42,075 nt of DNA. Origin: an uncultured Bacteroidota bacterium (GTDB lineage: Bacteria > Bacteroidota > Bacteroidia > AKYH767-A > JABDAW01). Where the stretch lies: positions 1-42,075 of the forward strand of contig CAIWCG010000129.1 in NCBI GenBank assembly GCA_903911135.1. Reading direction: 5' to 3'. Shown here piece after piece: positions 1 through 7,934 of the stretch (its first letter is position 1; every line of letters starts with the position of its first letter). A program made the translations under genes and the position numbers. The notes beneath the pieces were generated by a model. It had not been told where the DNA came from. It was given only the letters and a program-made list of their open reading frames with translations, and ran no database searches.

Positions 1-232
1 CCTAACCGGTTTGGATTACGGCGTAACTGGAGTCGGTTACGCCGTGACTGGAGTCGGTTACGCCGTGACTGGAGTCAGTTACACCGTGACTGGAGTCAGT
101 TATGCCGTGACTGGAGTCAGTTACGCCGTGACTGGAGTCAGTTACGCCACGACTGGAGTCGGTTACGCAGAAATCCAAGCCGATTTCTCCGTAACTGGAG
201 TCGATTACGGCGTAACTGGAGGTGGTTTACAC
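1..232. repeat. Tandem array A, 21-bp unit with dyad
   Basis: Contiguous 21-bp units anchored at positions 5, 26, 47, 68, 89, 110, 131, 152, 173, 194 and 215; the unit at 173 is degenerate but keeps the register. The core of most units is the dyad TGACT-GG-AGTCA. Units written with GTAAC on the left keep symmetry through GTTAC on the right. The first visible unit carries the palindrome AACCGGTT in the same phase. The array is cut by the window edge. Long open frames here are an artefact of a period divisible by three. It lies 5' of structured element 1. Confidence 0.93.
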
Positions 233-284
233 TTAAAACCAAGGTTCTTTGGCTTCTAGGCAGGTTTGGAAATTTGTTGGGTTT

Positions 285-477
285 GTTGCGGCGAAAAGGC
301 AAAGCCTTTTCGCCAAAACCACGTTACTTGCCAAAAGCTCCTTCGAAGCAACCTGCCATCAAAGCATAGCCCCGATAGTAGCGGCAGCCCGCTGCTTTGT
401 TTCGGGTTTGGGGATGCAGCGGCTACAGCGGATAGCGGGACGCACCATGATACGAGAAGAAAACATAGGCTTCAAAA
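285..477 (+). repeat. Structured interspersed element, copy 1 (long form)
   Basis: The core runs from 341 to 477. Nested complementary segments are visible: CCCG 371-374 with CGGG 436-439, GTAG 378-381 with CTAC 423-426, and CCGCTGC 389-395 with GCAGCGG 416-422, around a variable loop. This long form also has a 5' hairpin (arms GGCGAAAAGGC and GCCTTTTCGCC, 290-314) shared with copy 3, then a GTTACTT segment nearly complementary to AAGCAAC. It is co-oriented with mutS and ends 43 bp before its start. The GCCCCGATAG / CAGCGGATAGCGGGA framework recurs between genes in many Bacteroidota genomes and may be the Flavo-1 RNA family; that match is from memory. Confidence 0.85.
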
Positions 478-506
478 GAAAAAGAGCCTCATACTCCACA
501 TTTTTA

Positions 507-514
507 TAATTTCG
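507..514 (+). promoter_or_regulatory. Probable -7 box of mutS
   Basis: TAATTTCG matches the Bacteroidota -7 consensus TAnnTTTG with one mismatch and lies 5 bp before the mutS start codon. It is downstream of element 1, so the element would sit upstream of this promoter rather than in the mutS leader. No clear -33 box is seen. Confidence 0.4.
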
Positions 515-519
515 CCGCT

Positions 520-3123
520 ATGTCCAAGGAAGAAAAATTCTCTGAAACGCCTCTCATGCGGCAATATGCCACCATAAAGGCCAAATATCCTGATGCGCTT
601 TTGCTGTTCAGGGTGGGCGATTTTTATGAGACTTTCGGCGAAGATGCAGTGAAGACTTCAGCCATATTGGGCATCGTCCTCACCAAAAGGGCCAATGTGG
701 AACTGGCTGGTTTTCCTTATCATTCCCTGGATTCTTACCTTCCCAAACTGGTGCGTGCCGGACAAAGGGTGGCTATCTGCGACCAACTCGAAGACCCTAA
801 GCTGACGAAGAAGATCGTGAAGCGTGGCGTCACCGAATTGGTGACTCCCGGTGTGGCTTTCAACGACAAGATTCTGGACCATAAGAGCAATAATTTCTTG
901 GCTGCCATCCATTTCGACAAGGAACGCTGCGGTATTGCGTTTGTGGATATCTCTACCGGCGAATTCATTGTGGCCGAAGGGACGCCGCAATATATCGACA
1001 AGCTGCTGCAGAGTTTGCAGCCGTCGGAAATCATCTTCCAGAAGAACCGAAACAAGGAATTTGTGGAGAATCATGGCAACAAGTTCTACACTTATCGCCT
1101 CGACGAATGGATTTTCAATGATGACTATGCCCGGAAAACGCTGCTGAAACAATTCGGCACGGTGTCGCTGAAAGGCTTTGGCATCGAGGAACTGAACTTG
1201 GCGATAATAGCTGCCGGTGCTGCCCTTCATTACCTCGCCGACATGCAGCACGACAAGATGGATCACATCAAGTCGATAGCCCGGATGGAGGAGGAGAAGT
1301 TTGTTTGGCTCGACCGCTTTACGATACGTAACCTGGAACTTATTTTTTCTGCCAATGATAATGCCAAGACATTGTTTGATGTGTTGGACAAGACCATTTC
1401 GCCCATGGGTGCCCGCCTCCTGAAACGTTGGATCATCATGCCATTGAAAGAAATAGAACCTATTGAAGAACGGCTGGAGGTGGTCAATCATTTTGTTCAT
1501 CACAGCGAATTGGCGGAGGTCATAAAACAGAACATCAAGCCCATCGGAGACTTGGAACGCCTGATCTCAAAGGCTGCCATGGAACGCATTTCGCCACGTG
1601 AACTGATGCAGCTGAACAAGGCCCTGCATGCCATCCTTCCCATCAAGAAAGCCTGTGAAGAATCAGATAACAACCAATTGAAAAAGATTGCCGACCAGCT
1701 TAATACTTGTCAAGTGCTGCGAGAAAGGATTACCAAAGAATTGATGCCTGATCCGCCTCCATTGGTGCAAAAAGGAAGCGTCATTGCAGCAGGAGTTTCA
1801 GAAGAACTGGATGAGTTGCGCGAGATAACTACGTCAGGGAAAGAATATCTTTTGAAGATTCAGCAACGCGAAATAGAACGTACCGGAATTCCTTCCTTAA
1901 AGGTTGGGTTCAATGGTGTCTTCGGTTATTATATTGAGGTGACGCATACCCATAAGGAAAAGGTGCCAAATGATTGGATCAGAAAGCAAACACTGGTGAA
2001 TGCCGAACGTTACATCACAGAAGAGCTGAAACATTATGAGGAGAAAATCCTTGGTGCCGAAGAGAAGATTCTAGGTCTCGAGACCATTCTGTTCAATAAT
2101 CTTGTTCGTGCCGTATCCGATTACATTCAACCGATACAGATGAATGCAATCTTGATAGCCAAGCTCGATTGTCTGTTGTCGTTTGCTACCATTGCAGTCC
2201 TCAATCATTACACCCGGCCACAAATCAATGATGGCAACATCCTGGATATAAAGAACGGCCGTCATCCGGTGATTGAAAAGCAATTGCCACCCGATGAACC
2301 ATACATTGCCAATGATATCTATCTAGATAACGAAACGCAACAAATCATCATCATTACCGGACCGAACATGTCAGGTAAGTCTGCCTTGTTGCGACAAACC
2401 GCTTTGATTGTATTGATGGCACAAATGGGTTCTTTTGTTCCTGCCACGTCGGTCAGTCTTGGTTTGATAGATAAGATCTTTACAAGAGTTGGTGCCTCCG
2501 ATAACATCTCTTCTGGCGAGAGTACCTTTATGGTTGAGATGAATGAGACTGCCAGCATCCTTAATAACATATCTCCACGTAGCCTCATTCTTCTTGATGA
2601 GATTGGTAGAGGAACCAGCACCTACGATGGCATTAGCCTTGCATGGGCCATTGCCGAATACATACACAATCATCCTACAGCAAAGGCTAAAACATTGTTC
2701 GCCACACACTATCACGAACTCAATGAGATGGCGCAAACATTGCCACGCATAAAGAACTTCAATGTATCCGTGAAAGAGATAGATAATAAAGTTCTATTCA
2801 TGCGGAAACTTGTTGCCGGTGGAAGCGAACACAGTTTTGGTATTCATGTGGCCAAGATGGCCGGTATTCCCAATAAGGTATTGAAGCGCGCAGAAGATAT
2901 TTTACTGCAACTGGAAAAGAATAGAAGTAACCCCGAGATGAATGCTCAACCCAAGATAATCAATGACAATCTTCAATTAAGTTTCTTTCAACTCGATGAT
3001 CCATTGCTTGAACAGATAAGGGAAGAGATCTTGAGCATTGACATCAATACCCTAACTCCTGTGGAAGCTTTGATGAAGCTTAACGAGATTAAGAAACTCG
3101 CCACTGGCAAGAGGAAAAACTGA
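520..3123 (+). CDS. mutS: DNA mismatch repair protein MutS
   Basis: MutS binds mispaired bases and small loops and uses ATP to recruit MutL in mismatch repair. The 867-residue protein has family length and order: an N-terminal mismatch-recognition domain with the FYE motif in [12 protein letters not shown], connector, core and clamp, then the ABC-type ATPase with Walker A GPNMSGKS (from residue 614), Walker B LLDE (D693/E694), the switch segment FATHYHE, and a C-terminal dimerisation helix. The Walker A has Ser-Ala where GGKST is usual, so it reads [12 protein letters not shown], still compatible with nucleotide binding. Base composition changes along the gene: the first third is about half G+C, the last part closer to one third. 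Its stop abuts the stop of the convergent transporter gene. Confidence 0.98.
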   Translation: MSKEEKFSETPLMRQYATIKAKYPDALLLFRVGDFYETFGEDAVKTSAILGIVLTKRANVELAGFPYHSLDSYLPKLVRAGQRVAICDQLEDPKLTKKIVKRGVTELVTPGVAFNDKILDHKSNNFLAAIHFDKERCGIAFVDISTGEFIVAEGTPQYIDKLLQSLQPSEIIFQKNRNKEFVENHGNKFYTYRLDEWIFNDDYARKTLLKQFGTVSLKGFGIEELNLAIIAAGAALHYLADMQHDKMDHIKSIARMEEEKFVWLDRFTIRNLELIFSANDNAKTLFDVLDKTISPMGARLLKRWIIMPLKEIEPIEERLEVVNHFVHHSELAEVIKQNIKPIGDLERLISKAAMERISPRELMQLNKALHAILPIKKACEESDNNQLKKIADQLNTCQVLRERITKELMPDPPPLVQKGSVIAAGVSEELDELREITTSGKEYLLKIQQREIERTGIPSLKVGFNGVFGYYIEVTHTHKEKVPNDWIRKQTLVNAERYITEELKHYEEKILGAEEKILGLETILFNNLVRAVSDYIQPIQMNAILIAKLDCLLSFATIAVLNHYTRPQINDGNILDIKNGRHPVIEKQLPPDEPYIANDIYLDNETQQIIIITGPNMSGKSALLRQTALIVLMAQMGSFVPATSVSLGLIDKIFTRVGASDNISSGESTFMVEMNETASILNNISPRSLILLDEIGRGTSTYDGISLAWAIAEYIHNHPTAKAKTLFATHYHELNEMAQTLPRIKNFNVSVKEIDNKVLFMRKLVAGGSEHSFGIHVAKMAGIPNKVLKRAEDILLQLEKNRSNPEMNAQPKIINDNLQLSFFQLDDPLLEQIREEILSIDINTLTPVEALMKLNEIKKLATGKRKN

Positions 3124-4368
3124 TCATTCCTTATCTGAAAGGTTAAGATGAAATAATTTCTTGGCTTTGGTGGCAGTAATTAGTACCACTAAAATTGTCA
3201 TGCAGCCACCAAAGATGACGGATGGAATCGTATTCATGAGTTTTGCTGCTACACCCGATTCAAACGCTCCTATTTCATTCGATGACCCAATGAAAATACT
3301 GTTTACTGCCGACACCCTGCCCTTCATGTTTTCAGGCGTCAAGGTATGTATCAGCGTGCTGCGAATGATGATGCTCACACTATCGAAGATTCCACTCAAT
3401 AGCAATAGGGAAAACGACAGGATGAAATTCTTTGACAAGGCAAACGATATCATGCAGGCACCAAATCCGGCAACACTCCACAATAATTTCTTGCCTGCGT
3501 TTTGTTGCATCGGTCTATACGCCAGAAATATTGCCATTACGATGGCTCCTATGGCTGGCGCTGCCCTTAAAATCCCTAAACCTTCTGCACCGACATTCAA
3601 TATTTCCTTTGCGAAAACCGGCAACAAAGCCACGGCACCACCAAACAACACAGCGAATAAATCCAGACACAATGCTCCCAAGATTATTTGATTGCTGAAC
3701 ACAAACTGCAACCCTTCAAGAATCTTTACCTTCATTCCAATATCCCGATTGTGCAGTGGAACAGGCCTAGACGGTATCAAAAGGTACAATACGAACGAAA
3801 GCAATATCAATCCCGACACAATAAGGTAGGTGGTACTGAAACAGCTAAGCCCAAAGATGATTCCGCTCATGGCCGGACCTGCAACGGCTCCAGTTTGCCA
3901 TGCCGTAGAACTCCAGGAGATGGCTTTTGAATAATCCTTTCGTTCAATCAGTTGTGGCATGAAGGCAAAATTTGCAGGCGTGATGAATCCCCTGGCCAAT
4001 CCGGTAATGCCGATGATGAAATAGATTGGAAGCCGAGTATTAACCAATAAATCTGCATTCAAATCCATAGAAAAATAAGTCAATGCCAGGCCACAGAAAA
4101 ACAATATGGAAACACAGAACAAAATGATTTTTCTTCTGCTGATGATATCTGCCACATGGCCAGCATATAGCGCCACCACAAAAAACGGCAAGGCCTCTGC
4201 CAAGCCGATGAACCCCAAAGAAAGTGGATCGCCGGTGAGCTTGAACAACTGCCAGCCCACTATCACAGACTGTATTTGTGTGGCGATGGTCATCACCAAC
4301 CGTCCGGTGATGAACAGCCTGAAATCCCGATTCTTTAAAACCGAAAACGTATCCCTTTTCGACGACAT
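3124..4368 (-). CDS. MFS transporter (EntS-like exporter family)
   Basis: A 414-residue membrane protein with about twelve hydrophobic helices, an early VLKNRDFRLF segment and a basic loop between helices 2 and 3 (GHVADIISRRK). These are typical of the MFS_3 branch that contains the enterobactin exporter EntS and related drug or siderophore exporters. The substrate cannot be read from the sequence. It lies 14 bp downstream of pcm on the same strand and is probably co-transcribed with it. Its stop codon abuts that of mutS with no gap. Confidence 0.9.
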   Translation of the reverse strand: MSSKRDTFSVLKNRDFRLFITGRLVMTIATQIQSVIVGWQLFKLTGDPLSLGFIGLAEALPFFVVALYAGHVADIISRRKIILFCVSILFFCGLALTYFSMDLNADLLVNTRLPIYFIIGITGLARGFITPANFAFMPQLIERKDYSKAISWSSTAWQTGAVAGPAMSGIIFGLSCFSTTYLIVSGLILLSFVLYLLIPSRPVPLHNRDIGMKVKILEGLQFVFSNQIILGALCLDLFAVLFGGAVALLPVFAKEILNVGAEGLGILRAAPAIGAIVMAIFLAYRPMQQNAGKKLLWSVAGFGACMISFALSKNFILSFSLLLLSGIFDSVSIIIRSTLIHTLTPENMKGRVSAVNSIFIGSSNEIGAFESGVAAKLMNTIPSVIFGGCMTILVVLITATKAKKLFHLNLSDKE

Positions 4369-4382
4369 TATTCAGATGCTGC

Positions 4383-5033
4383 TTACCACTGTTTATCCTC
4401 CAGAAGTGGCACAAACCGAAACTGCTTCAATTCGGTGGTTTCGAAACCCGATTCCGATGTTTTCTGAAGCACCGTCATCATCTGCACATCCCCGCTGCCT
4501 ACCGGAATCACCATTATGCCGCCCACCTTAAGCTGTTCCTTCAAGGCCTCCGGAACAAAAGGCGCTCCTGCCGTCACAAGCACCTTGTCGAAAGGCGCAT
4601 AATTCGGCAAGCCCTTATAGCCATCGCCATAAAAGAACTTGGGAGCATAGCCCAGCTGCGGCAGCAAGTTTTTCGTCTTGTCATACAGCAATTTCTGCCG
4701 TTCTATGGTAAAAACCTTAACCCCCATTTCCATCAGCACAGCCGTCTGATAGCCCGAGCCCGTCCCTATCTCCAGCACCTTGTCGCCACGCTTCAAATCC
4801 AGCAAATCCGTCTGGAAAGCCACTGTATAAGGCTGCGAAATCGTTTGCCCCGCACCTATTGGAAACGCCGTATCCTTGTAAGCAAATTCCAAAAAAGCCG
4901 CATCCATGAACAAATGCCTCGGCACGGCATCTATCGCCTTCAAAACCGCCTCATTCGTTATCCCTTTCTGCCGAAGGCCTTCCCCCAATTGCCGCCGTAA
5001 ACCCTTATGCTTGTAATCGTCTTTCATTGTCAT
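4383..5033 (-). CDS. pcm: Protein-L-isoaspartate O-methyltransferase
   Basis: This enzyme methylates isoaspartyl residues in damaged proteins, using S-adenosylmethionine, so they can return to aspartate. The 216-residue length fits the family. Visible motifs are the substrate-side segment PIGAGQTISQPYTVA (about 58-72) and the SAM-binding motif KVLEIGTGSGYQTAVL (85-100). The start could be Met1 or Met3 (MKDDYKHKG); both are plausible. It is the first gene of a probable two-gene minus-strand operon with the MFS transporter. A near-consensus -7 box (TAAATTCG on the minus strand) lies just upstream. Confidence 0.96.
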   Translation of the reverse strand: MTMKDDYKHKGLRRQLGEGLRQKGITNEAVLKAIDAVPRHLFMDAAFLEFAYKDTAFPIGAGQTISQPYTVAFQTDLLDLKRGDKVLEIGTGSGYQTAVLMEMGVKVFTIERQKLLYDKTKNLLPQLGYAPKFFYGDGYKGLPNYAPFDKVLVTAGAPFVPEALKEQLKVGGIMVIPVGSGDVQMMTVLQKTSESGFETTELKQFRFVPLLEDKQW

Positions 5034-5130
5034 TTTGTTGGCCGCGAATTTAGATTAAAGATTGGACTATCGCCTCCACCCTCCTCCATTTCTCCATTTA
5101 TAATTCATAATTCCTAATTTATAATTCTCT

Positions 5131-5290
5131 TTTGGGGGCGCCCCCTTTTAGCTGCCAAGGGAAAAAAGGCAGCTAAAAGAGGTCGGGGTGTTGCGTGGGT
5201 CGCTATCGCTCCGTTTTTGCCGCCACCAACAAACGCAAGACAAAGGCGGCAAAGAACCGCCTTCGGCGCCACTACACTCCCTCGCCCAAG
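5131..5290. repeat. GC-rich hairpin-forming intergenic element
   Basis: This block is much richer in G+C than the DNA around it and packed with self-complementarity: the palindrome GGGGGC-GCCCCC (5134-5145), a stem CTTTTAGCTGCC / GGCAGCTAAAAG (5145-5156 with 5168-5179), a stem TTTGCCGCC / GGCGGCAAA (5216-5224 with 5245-5253) and a small hairpin around GCCTTCGGC. An AATT-rich degenerate run (about 5100-5130) adjoins it, as similar runs adjoin elements 5, 6 and 8. No credible gene is present. I suspect another widespread Bacteroidota intergenic structured element, but cannot name a family. Confidence 0.55.
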
Positions 5291-5360
5291 AAGACACAGC
5301 TTATTTCGATGGATACACCTTTTTTTTAACTATTCCACCATCCTAAATTTGGCGGAAGGA

Positions 5361-5400
5361 GGTGTTTTCAAGGTAAAAAAGGTGTTTTACAAGGTAAAAA
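5361..5400 (+). repeat. Short direct repeat, two copies of about 20 bp
   Basis: Two near-identical copies of GGTGTTTTCAAGGTAAAAA lie head to tail immediately before array B. Their period is 20 bp and their sequence does not match array B, so they are probably a separate small duplication. Confidence 0.6.
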
Positions 5401-5642
5401 GCAAATGGATTTTGATAAATACCATTTGATGCCGATGAAAAACCAAATGGATATTCAGAAAAACCAAATGGATATTCATGAAATCCAAATGGATATTAAC
5501 AAAATTCAAATGGATATTGTTAAAAACCATTTGTATTTTGATAAAAACCAAACGGATATTGACGAAAACCAAATGGATATTGATAAAAACCAAATGGTTT
5601 TTCATCGGCATCAAATGGTTTTTATCAAAAACCATTTACAAA
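5398..5642. repeat. Tandem array B, 21-bp unit with dyad
   Basis: Twelve dyads are centred exactly every 21 bp from 5404.5 to 5635.5. The core is CCA-AA-TGG, extended in symmetrical units to ATCCA-AA-TGGAT or AAACCA-AA-TGGTTT. At 5425.5, 5530.5 and 5635.5 the core is inverted to CCA-TT-TG while staying in register; these are five units apart. Spacer bases vary. The array lies at the 5' end of element 2. Confidence 0.95.
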
Positions 5643-5714
5643 AAAACAGGAAATGGAATAAAAAAGTCTTGAACTTCGTCTAAGTGGATAAAGAACCTTT
5701 ATACTGAAAGCTTG

Positions 5715-5848
5715 TTCGAAGCTACCTGCCGTCAAAGCATAGCCCCGATAGTAGCGGCAGCCCGCTGCTTTGTATCGGTTTTGGGCTGGCAGCGGCTACA
5801 GCGGATAGCGGGACGCATCATGATACGAGAAGGAACCATAGGCTCCAA
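5715..5848 (+). repeat. Structured interspersed element, copy 2
   Basis: It contains the same core as copy 1: the ACCTGCCGTCAAAGCATAG lead-in, the GCCCCGATAG / GCGGATAGCGGGA frame, and CCGCTGC paired with GCAGCGG. The loop differs from copy 1. It is co-oriented with the oxidoreductase gene and ends 77 bp before its start, upstream of that gene's promoter. Array B is at its 5' side. The 5' hairpin of the long form is absent. Confidence 0.85.
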
Positions 5849-5899
5849 GCATAATCACATAAAGTACGATAGCTTATAATGACAGCATCAAAAAAATCG

Positions 5900-5907
5900 T
5901 ATTTTTG
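5900..5907 (+). promoter_or_regulatory. -7 promoter box of the glycan-type operon
   Basis: TATTTTTG is an exact TAnnTTTG match, 18 bp before the start codon at 5926. It implies a short leader and places element 2 upstream of the promoter. No convincing -33 TTG is visible. Confidence 0.65.
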
Positions 5908-5925
5908 CCGGCCTAACCAAAAAAT

Positions 5926-6900
5926 ATGCTGCGAATAGGAATAATAGGAGTCGGCCACCTCGGGAAAATACACTTGAAACTCATCAAGGAATTGCCTCAA
6001 TTCGAACTGGTGGGATTCTATGACCATGACGATGAAAACTCTGAATTTGCCGTTCGCGAGTTGGGGGTCAAACGCTTTTCATCGTTCCAGGAACTGGCCG
6101 ATCAGGTTGATGCCATCGACATCGTCACCCCTGCCCTATCGCACTTCGAATACGCCTCAAAAAGCTTGAGGATGAGCAAACATGTGTTCATAGAAAAGCC
6201 CATAACCTACTCCACCAAAGAAGCCAAAACCCTTGTTTCCCTAGCCGAAGAAGCCAACGTGAAAGTGCAGATAGGCCATGTAGAACGGTTCAATCCGGCA
6301 TTCATCGCCGCCTTGCCGTTCATCTCCCATCCCATGTTCATCGAAACCAAACGGTTGGCCAACTACAACCCTCGTGGAATGGATGTTTCCGTAGCCGTTG
6401 ATGTCATGATTCACGACATCGACATCATACTTAGTCTGATAAAATCGCCGGTAAAACGGGTCAGTTCCGTCGGTGCAGCCGTCATCGGCAAAACCGCCGA
6501 CATGATAAATGCCCGCCTCGAATTTGCAAATGGAGCCGTAGCCAACCTGTCGGCAAGCCGCATCGCCATGAAGAATGTCCGCGAAACGGTAATCTTTCAA
6601 AACGATTCGTATATCAACATCGATTTCCTGAACAAGACCACCCAAATCATCCGCCACAAAGCGGCAGGAAGCCCAATGGAAGGAAAAGCTTTCGCCATGG
6701 AACTGGCATCGGGACAAGACGGAAATATCCTCCAGTTCATCACCCCACCAATCATTTTGAGCAATGCCATCAAATCCGAATTGGAACAGTTTGCCTCCGC
6801 CATCGAGAATGATACCCCCACTCCAGTTACCATAGAAGCCGGCTATGAGGCACTGAACATTGCCAACAAGATCAATGAAATCCTTCGGCTTCGCAGTTGA
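5926..6900 (+). CDS. Gfo/Idh/MocA-family oxidoreductase
   Basis: This is an NAD(P)-dependent sugar or nucleotide-sugar dehydrogenase of 324 residues. The N-terminal Rossmann fold starts with IGIIGVGHLGKIH (4-16); the family EKP motif is at 90-92 and the segment IGHVERFNP (116-124) follows. A downstream MIHDIDIIL segment supplies the conserved His-Asp of the catalytic region. The VERFNP signature is shared with UDP-GlcNAc 3-dehydrogenase-like members, so a nucleotide-sugar substrate is possible but not proven. It heads the run of co-directional genes ending at 12104 and has its own promoter. Confidence 0.92.
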   Translation: MLRIGIIGVGHLGKIHLKLIKELPQFELVGFYDHDDENSEFAVRELGVKRFSSFQELADQVDAIDIVTPALSHFEYASKSLRMSKHVFIEKPITYSTKEAKTLVSLAEEANVKVQIGHVERFNPAFIAALPFISHPMFIETKRLANYNPRGMDVSVAVDVMIHDIDIILSLIKSPVKRVSSVGAAVIGKTADMINARLEFANGAVANLSASRIAMKNVRETVIFQNDSYINIDFLNKTTQIIRHKAAGSPMEGKAFAMELASGQDGNILQFITPPIILSNAIKSELEQFASAIENDTPTPVTIEAGYEALNIANKINEILRLRS

Positions 6901-6998
6901 TAGACAAAAACACGAATCATTGAAAAATTTGGAAAGCAACATAAGATATGTTAAAAACAATTAAAATGAAATTTCTTCGTTGAAACGACTATTGAATC

Positions 6999-7862
6999 AT
7001 GACTAAAATACCCTTTTCGCTTCGTTTCATTTTATTGTTTCTTCCGATACTGTTGCTCGGTTCTTGCTCCCTCTTCGAACCGCCTGCCGACATACCGTCT
7101 TATATCCATATCGATTCTATTGGCTTGACCACTAGCTCTAAAGAAGGCAGCAATTCTCATAAAATTAAGGACGCCTGGGTTTATGTAGATGGAAAAATCC
7201 AGGGTGTTTATCAATTACCTTGTACCTTTCCGGTTTTAGCTACAGGCTCTCACCAGATAGATGTCAAAGCGGGTATTTTCATCAATGGAATATCCAGCAC
7301 AAGAGGTTCCTATCCCTTTTATCAGTTCTATTCTACAACAGCAAATCTTTCGCCTCAAACCACCACCACCATCAAGCCGGTGGTAAGTTATTATTCCGGC
7401 TCCAATTTTATCTGGTTGGAGGATTTTGACGGAACAGGAATGTCCATGCAAATTGCCCCGGGCTCCACCGATAGCATCCGTAAAGATAGCATCAATGGCT
7501 TTGAAAAGCAATATGCTTATGCGATCATGAACACTACCACTCCCTACTTTGAATGTGAATCTATTTATAATTTTGCCCTTCCTACTAATGGAAATTCGGT
7601 TTATTTAGAAATGAATTACAAGGGGACAAATACAATCAGGGTTGGTGTTATCCCACACATGTCAGGAGTAATAATGGGCGAGGACACTGTTTTAGAAGTC
7701 AGGCCTTCATCAACTTGGAATAAGATTTATGTTGACCTTACATCGGTATGCGCATCCTATCCAAATGCTTATGGGTTTAATATATTCATTGCTGCCTATT
7801 TGGAAGATGGATTAACGAGCAGCGAAATTTATTTTGACAACTTGAAATTGATTTATCAATAA
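6999..7862 (+). CDS. Predicted lipoprotein of unknown function
   Basis: A 287-residue protein whose N-terminus is a lipoprotein signal peptide: basic MTKIPFSLR, a hydrophobic core and the lipobox LGSC with lipid-attachment Cys23. The mature part begins SLFEPPADIPSYIHID and looks like two beta-rich regions: a short PEGA/carboxypeptidase-regulatory-like segment (WVYVDGKIQGVYQLP) and a jelly-roll-like C-terminus ending SSEIYFDNLKLIYQ. I do not recognise a family. It lies between the oxidoreductase and the sugar transferase, which suggests a cell-envelope role. Confidence 0.8.
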   Translation: MTKIPFSLRFILLFLPILLLGSCSLFEPPADIPSYIHIDSIGLTTSSKEGSNSHKIKDAWVYVDGKIQGVYQLPCTFPVLATGSHQIDVKAGIFINGISSTRGSYPFYQFYSTTANLSPQTTTTIKPVVSYYSGSNFIWLEDFDGTGMSMQIAPGSTDSIRKDSINGFEKQYAYAIMNTTTPYFECESIYNFALPTNGNSVYLEMNYKGTNTIRVGVIPHMSGVIMGEDTVLEVRPSSTWNKIYVDLTSVCASYPNAYGFNIFIAAYLEDGLTSSEIYFDNLKLIYQ

Positions 7863-7934
7863 TCGAATGAATATGAAAGCCGTGAATAATAGCATAGATA
7901 AACTAAAAGGGTCAGCTACCAAGTAGATTTTGAG

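Noticed and set aside
1-259. Open reading frame reading GVGYAVTGV repeats
   Set aside because: It runs through array A. A 21-bp period is divisible by three, so arrays stay open in several frames. No start signal or protein family supports it.
285-477. REP/RAYT-type or insertion-sequence interpretation of the structured element
   Set aside because: No transposase or RAYT gene is in the window and no target-site duplication could be identified; a mobile origin remains possible but is not supported here.
249-577. Small plus-strand frames across element 1
   Set aside because: They cover the structured element and overlap the mutS start; similar frames appear at other copies only because the element is conserved.
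658-1503. 281-aa minus-strand frame inside mutS
   Set aside because: It is fully antisense to a well-supported mutS gene and has no recognisable motifs.
3161-3691. 176-aa plus-strand frame opposite the MFS gene
   Set aside because: It is antisense to a clear transporter gene, and its residues show no family pattern.
5387-5683. Frames on both strands through array B
   Set aside because: Both strands are open only because the repeat period is a multiple of three; the sequences are low-complexity repeats.
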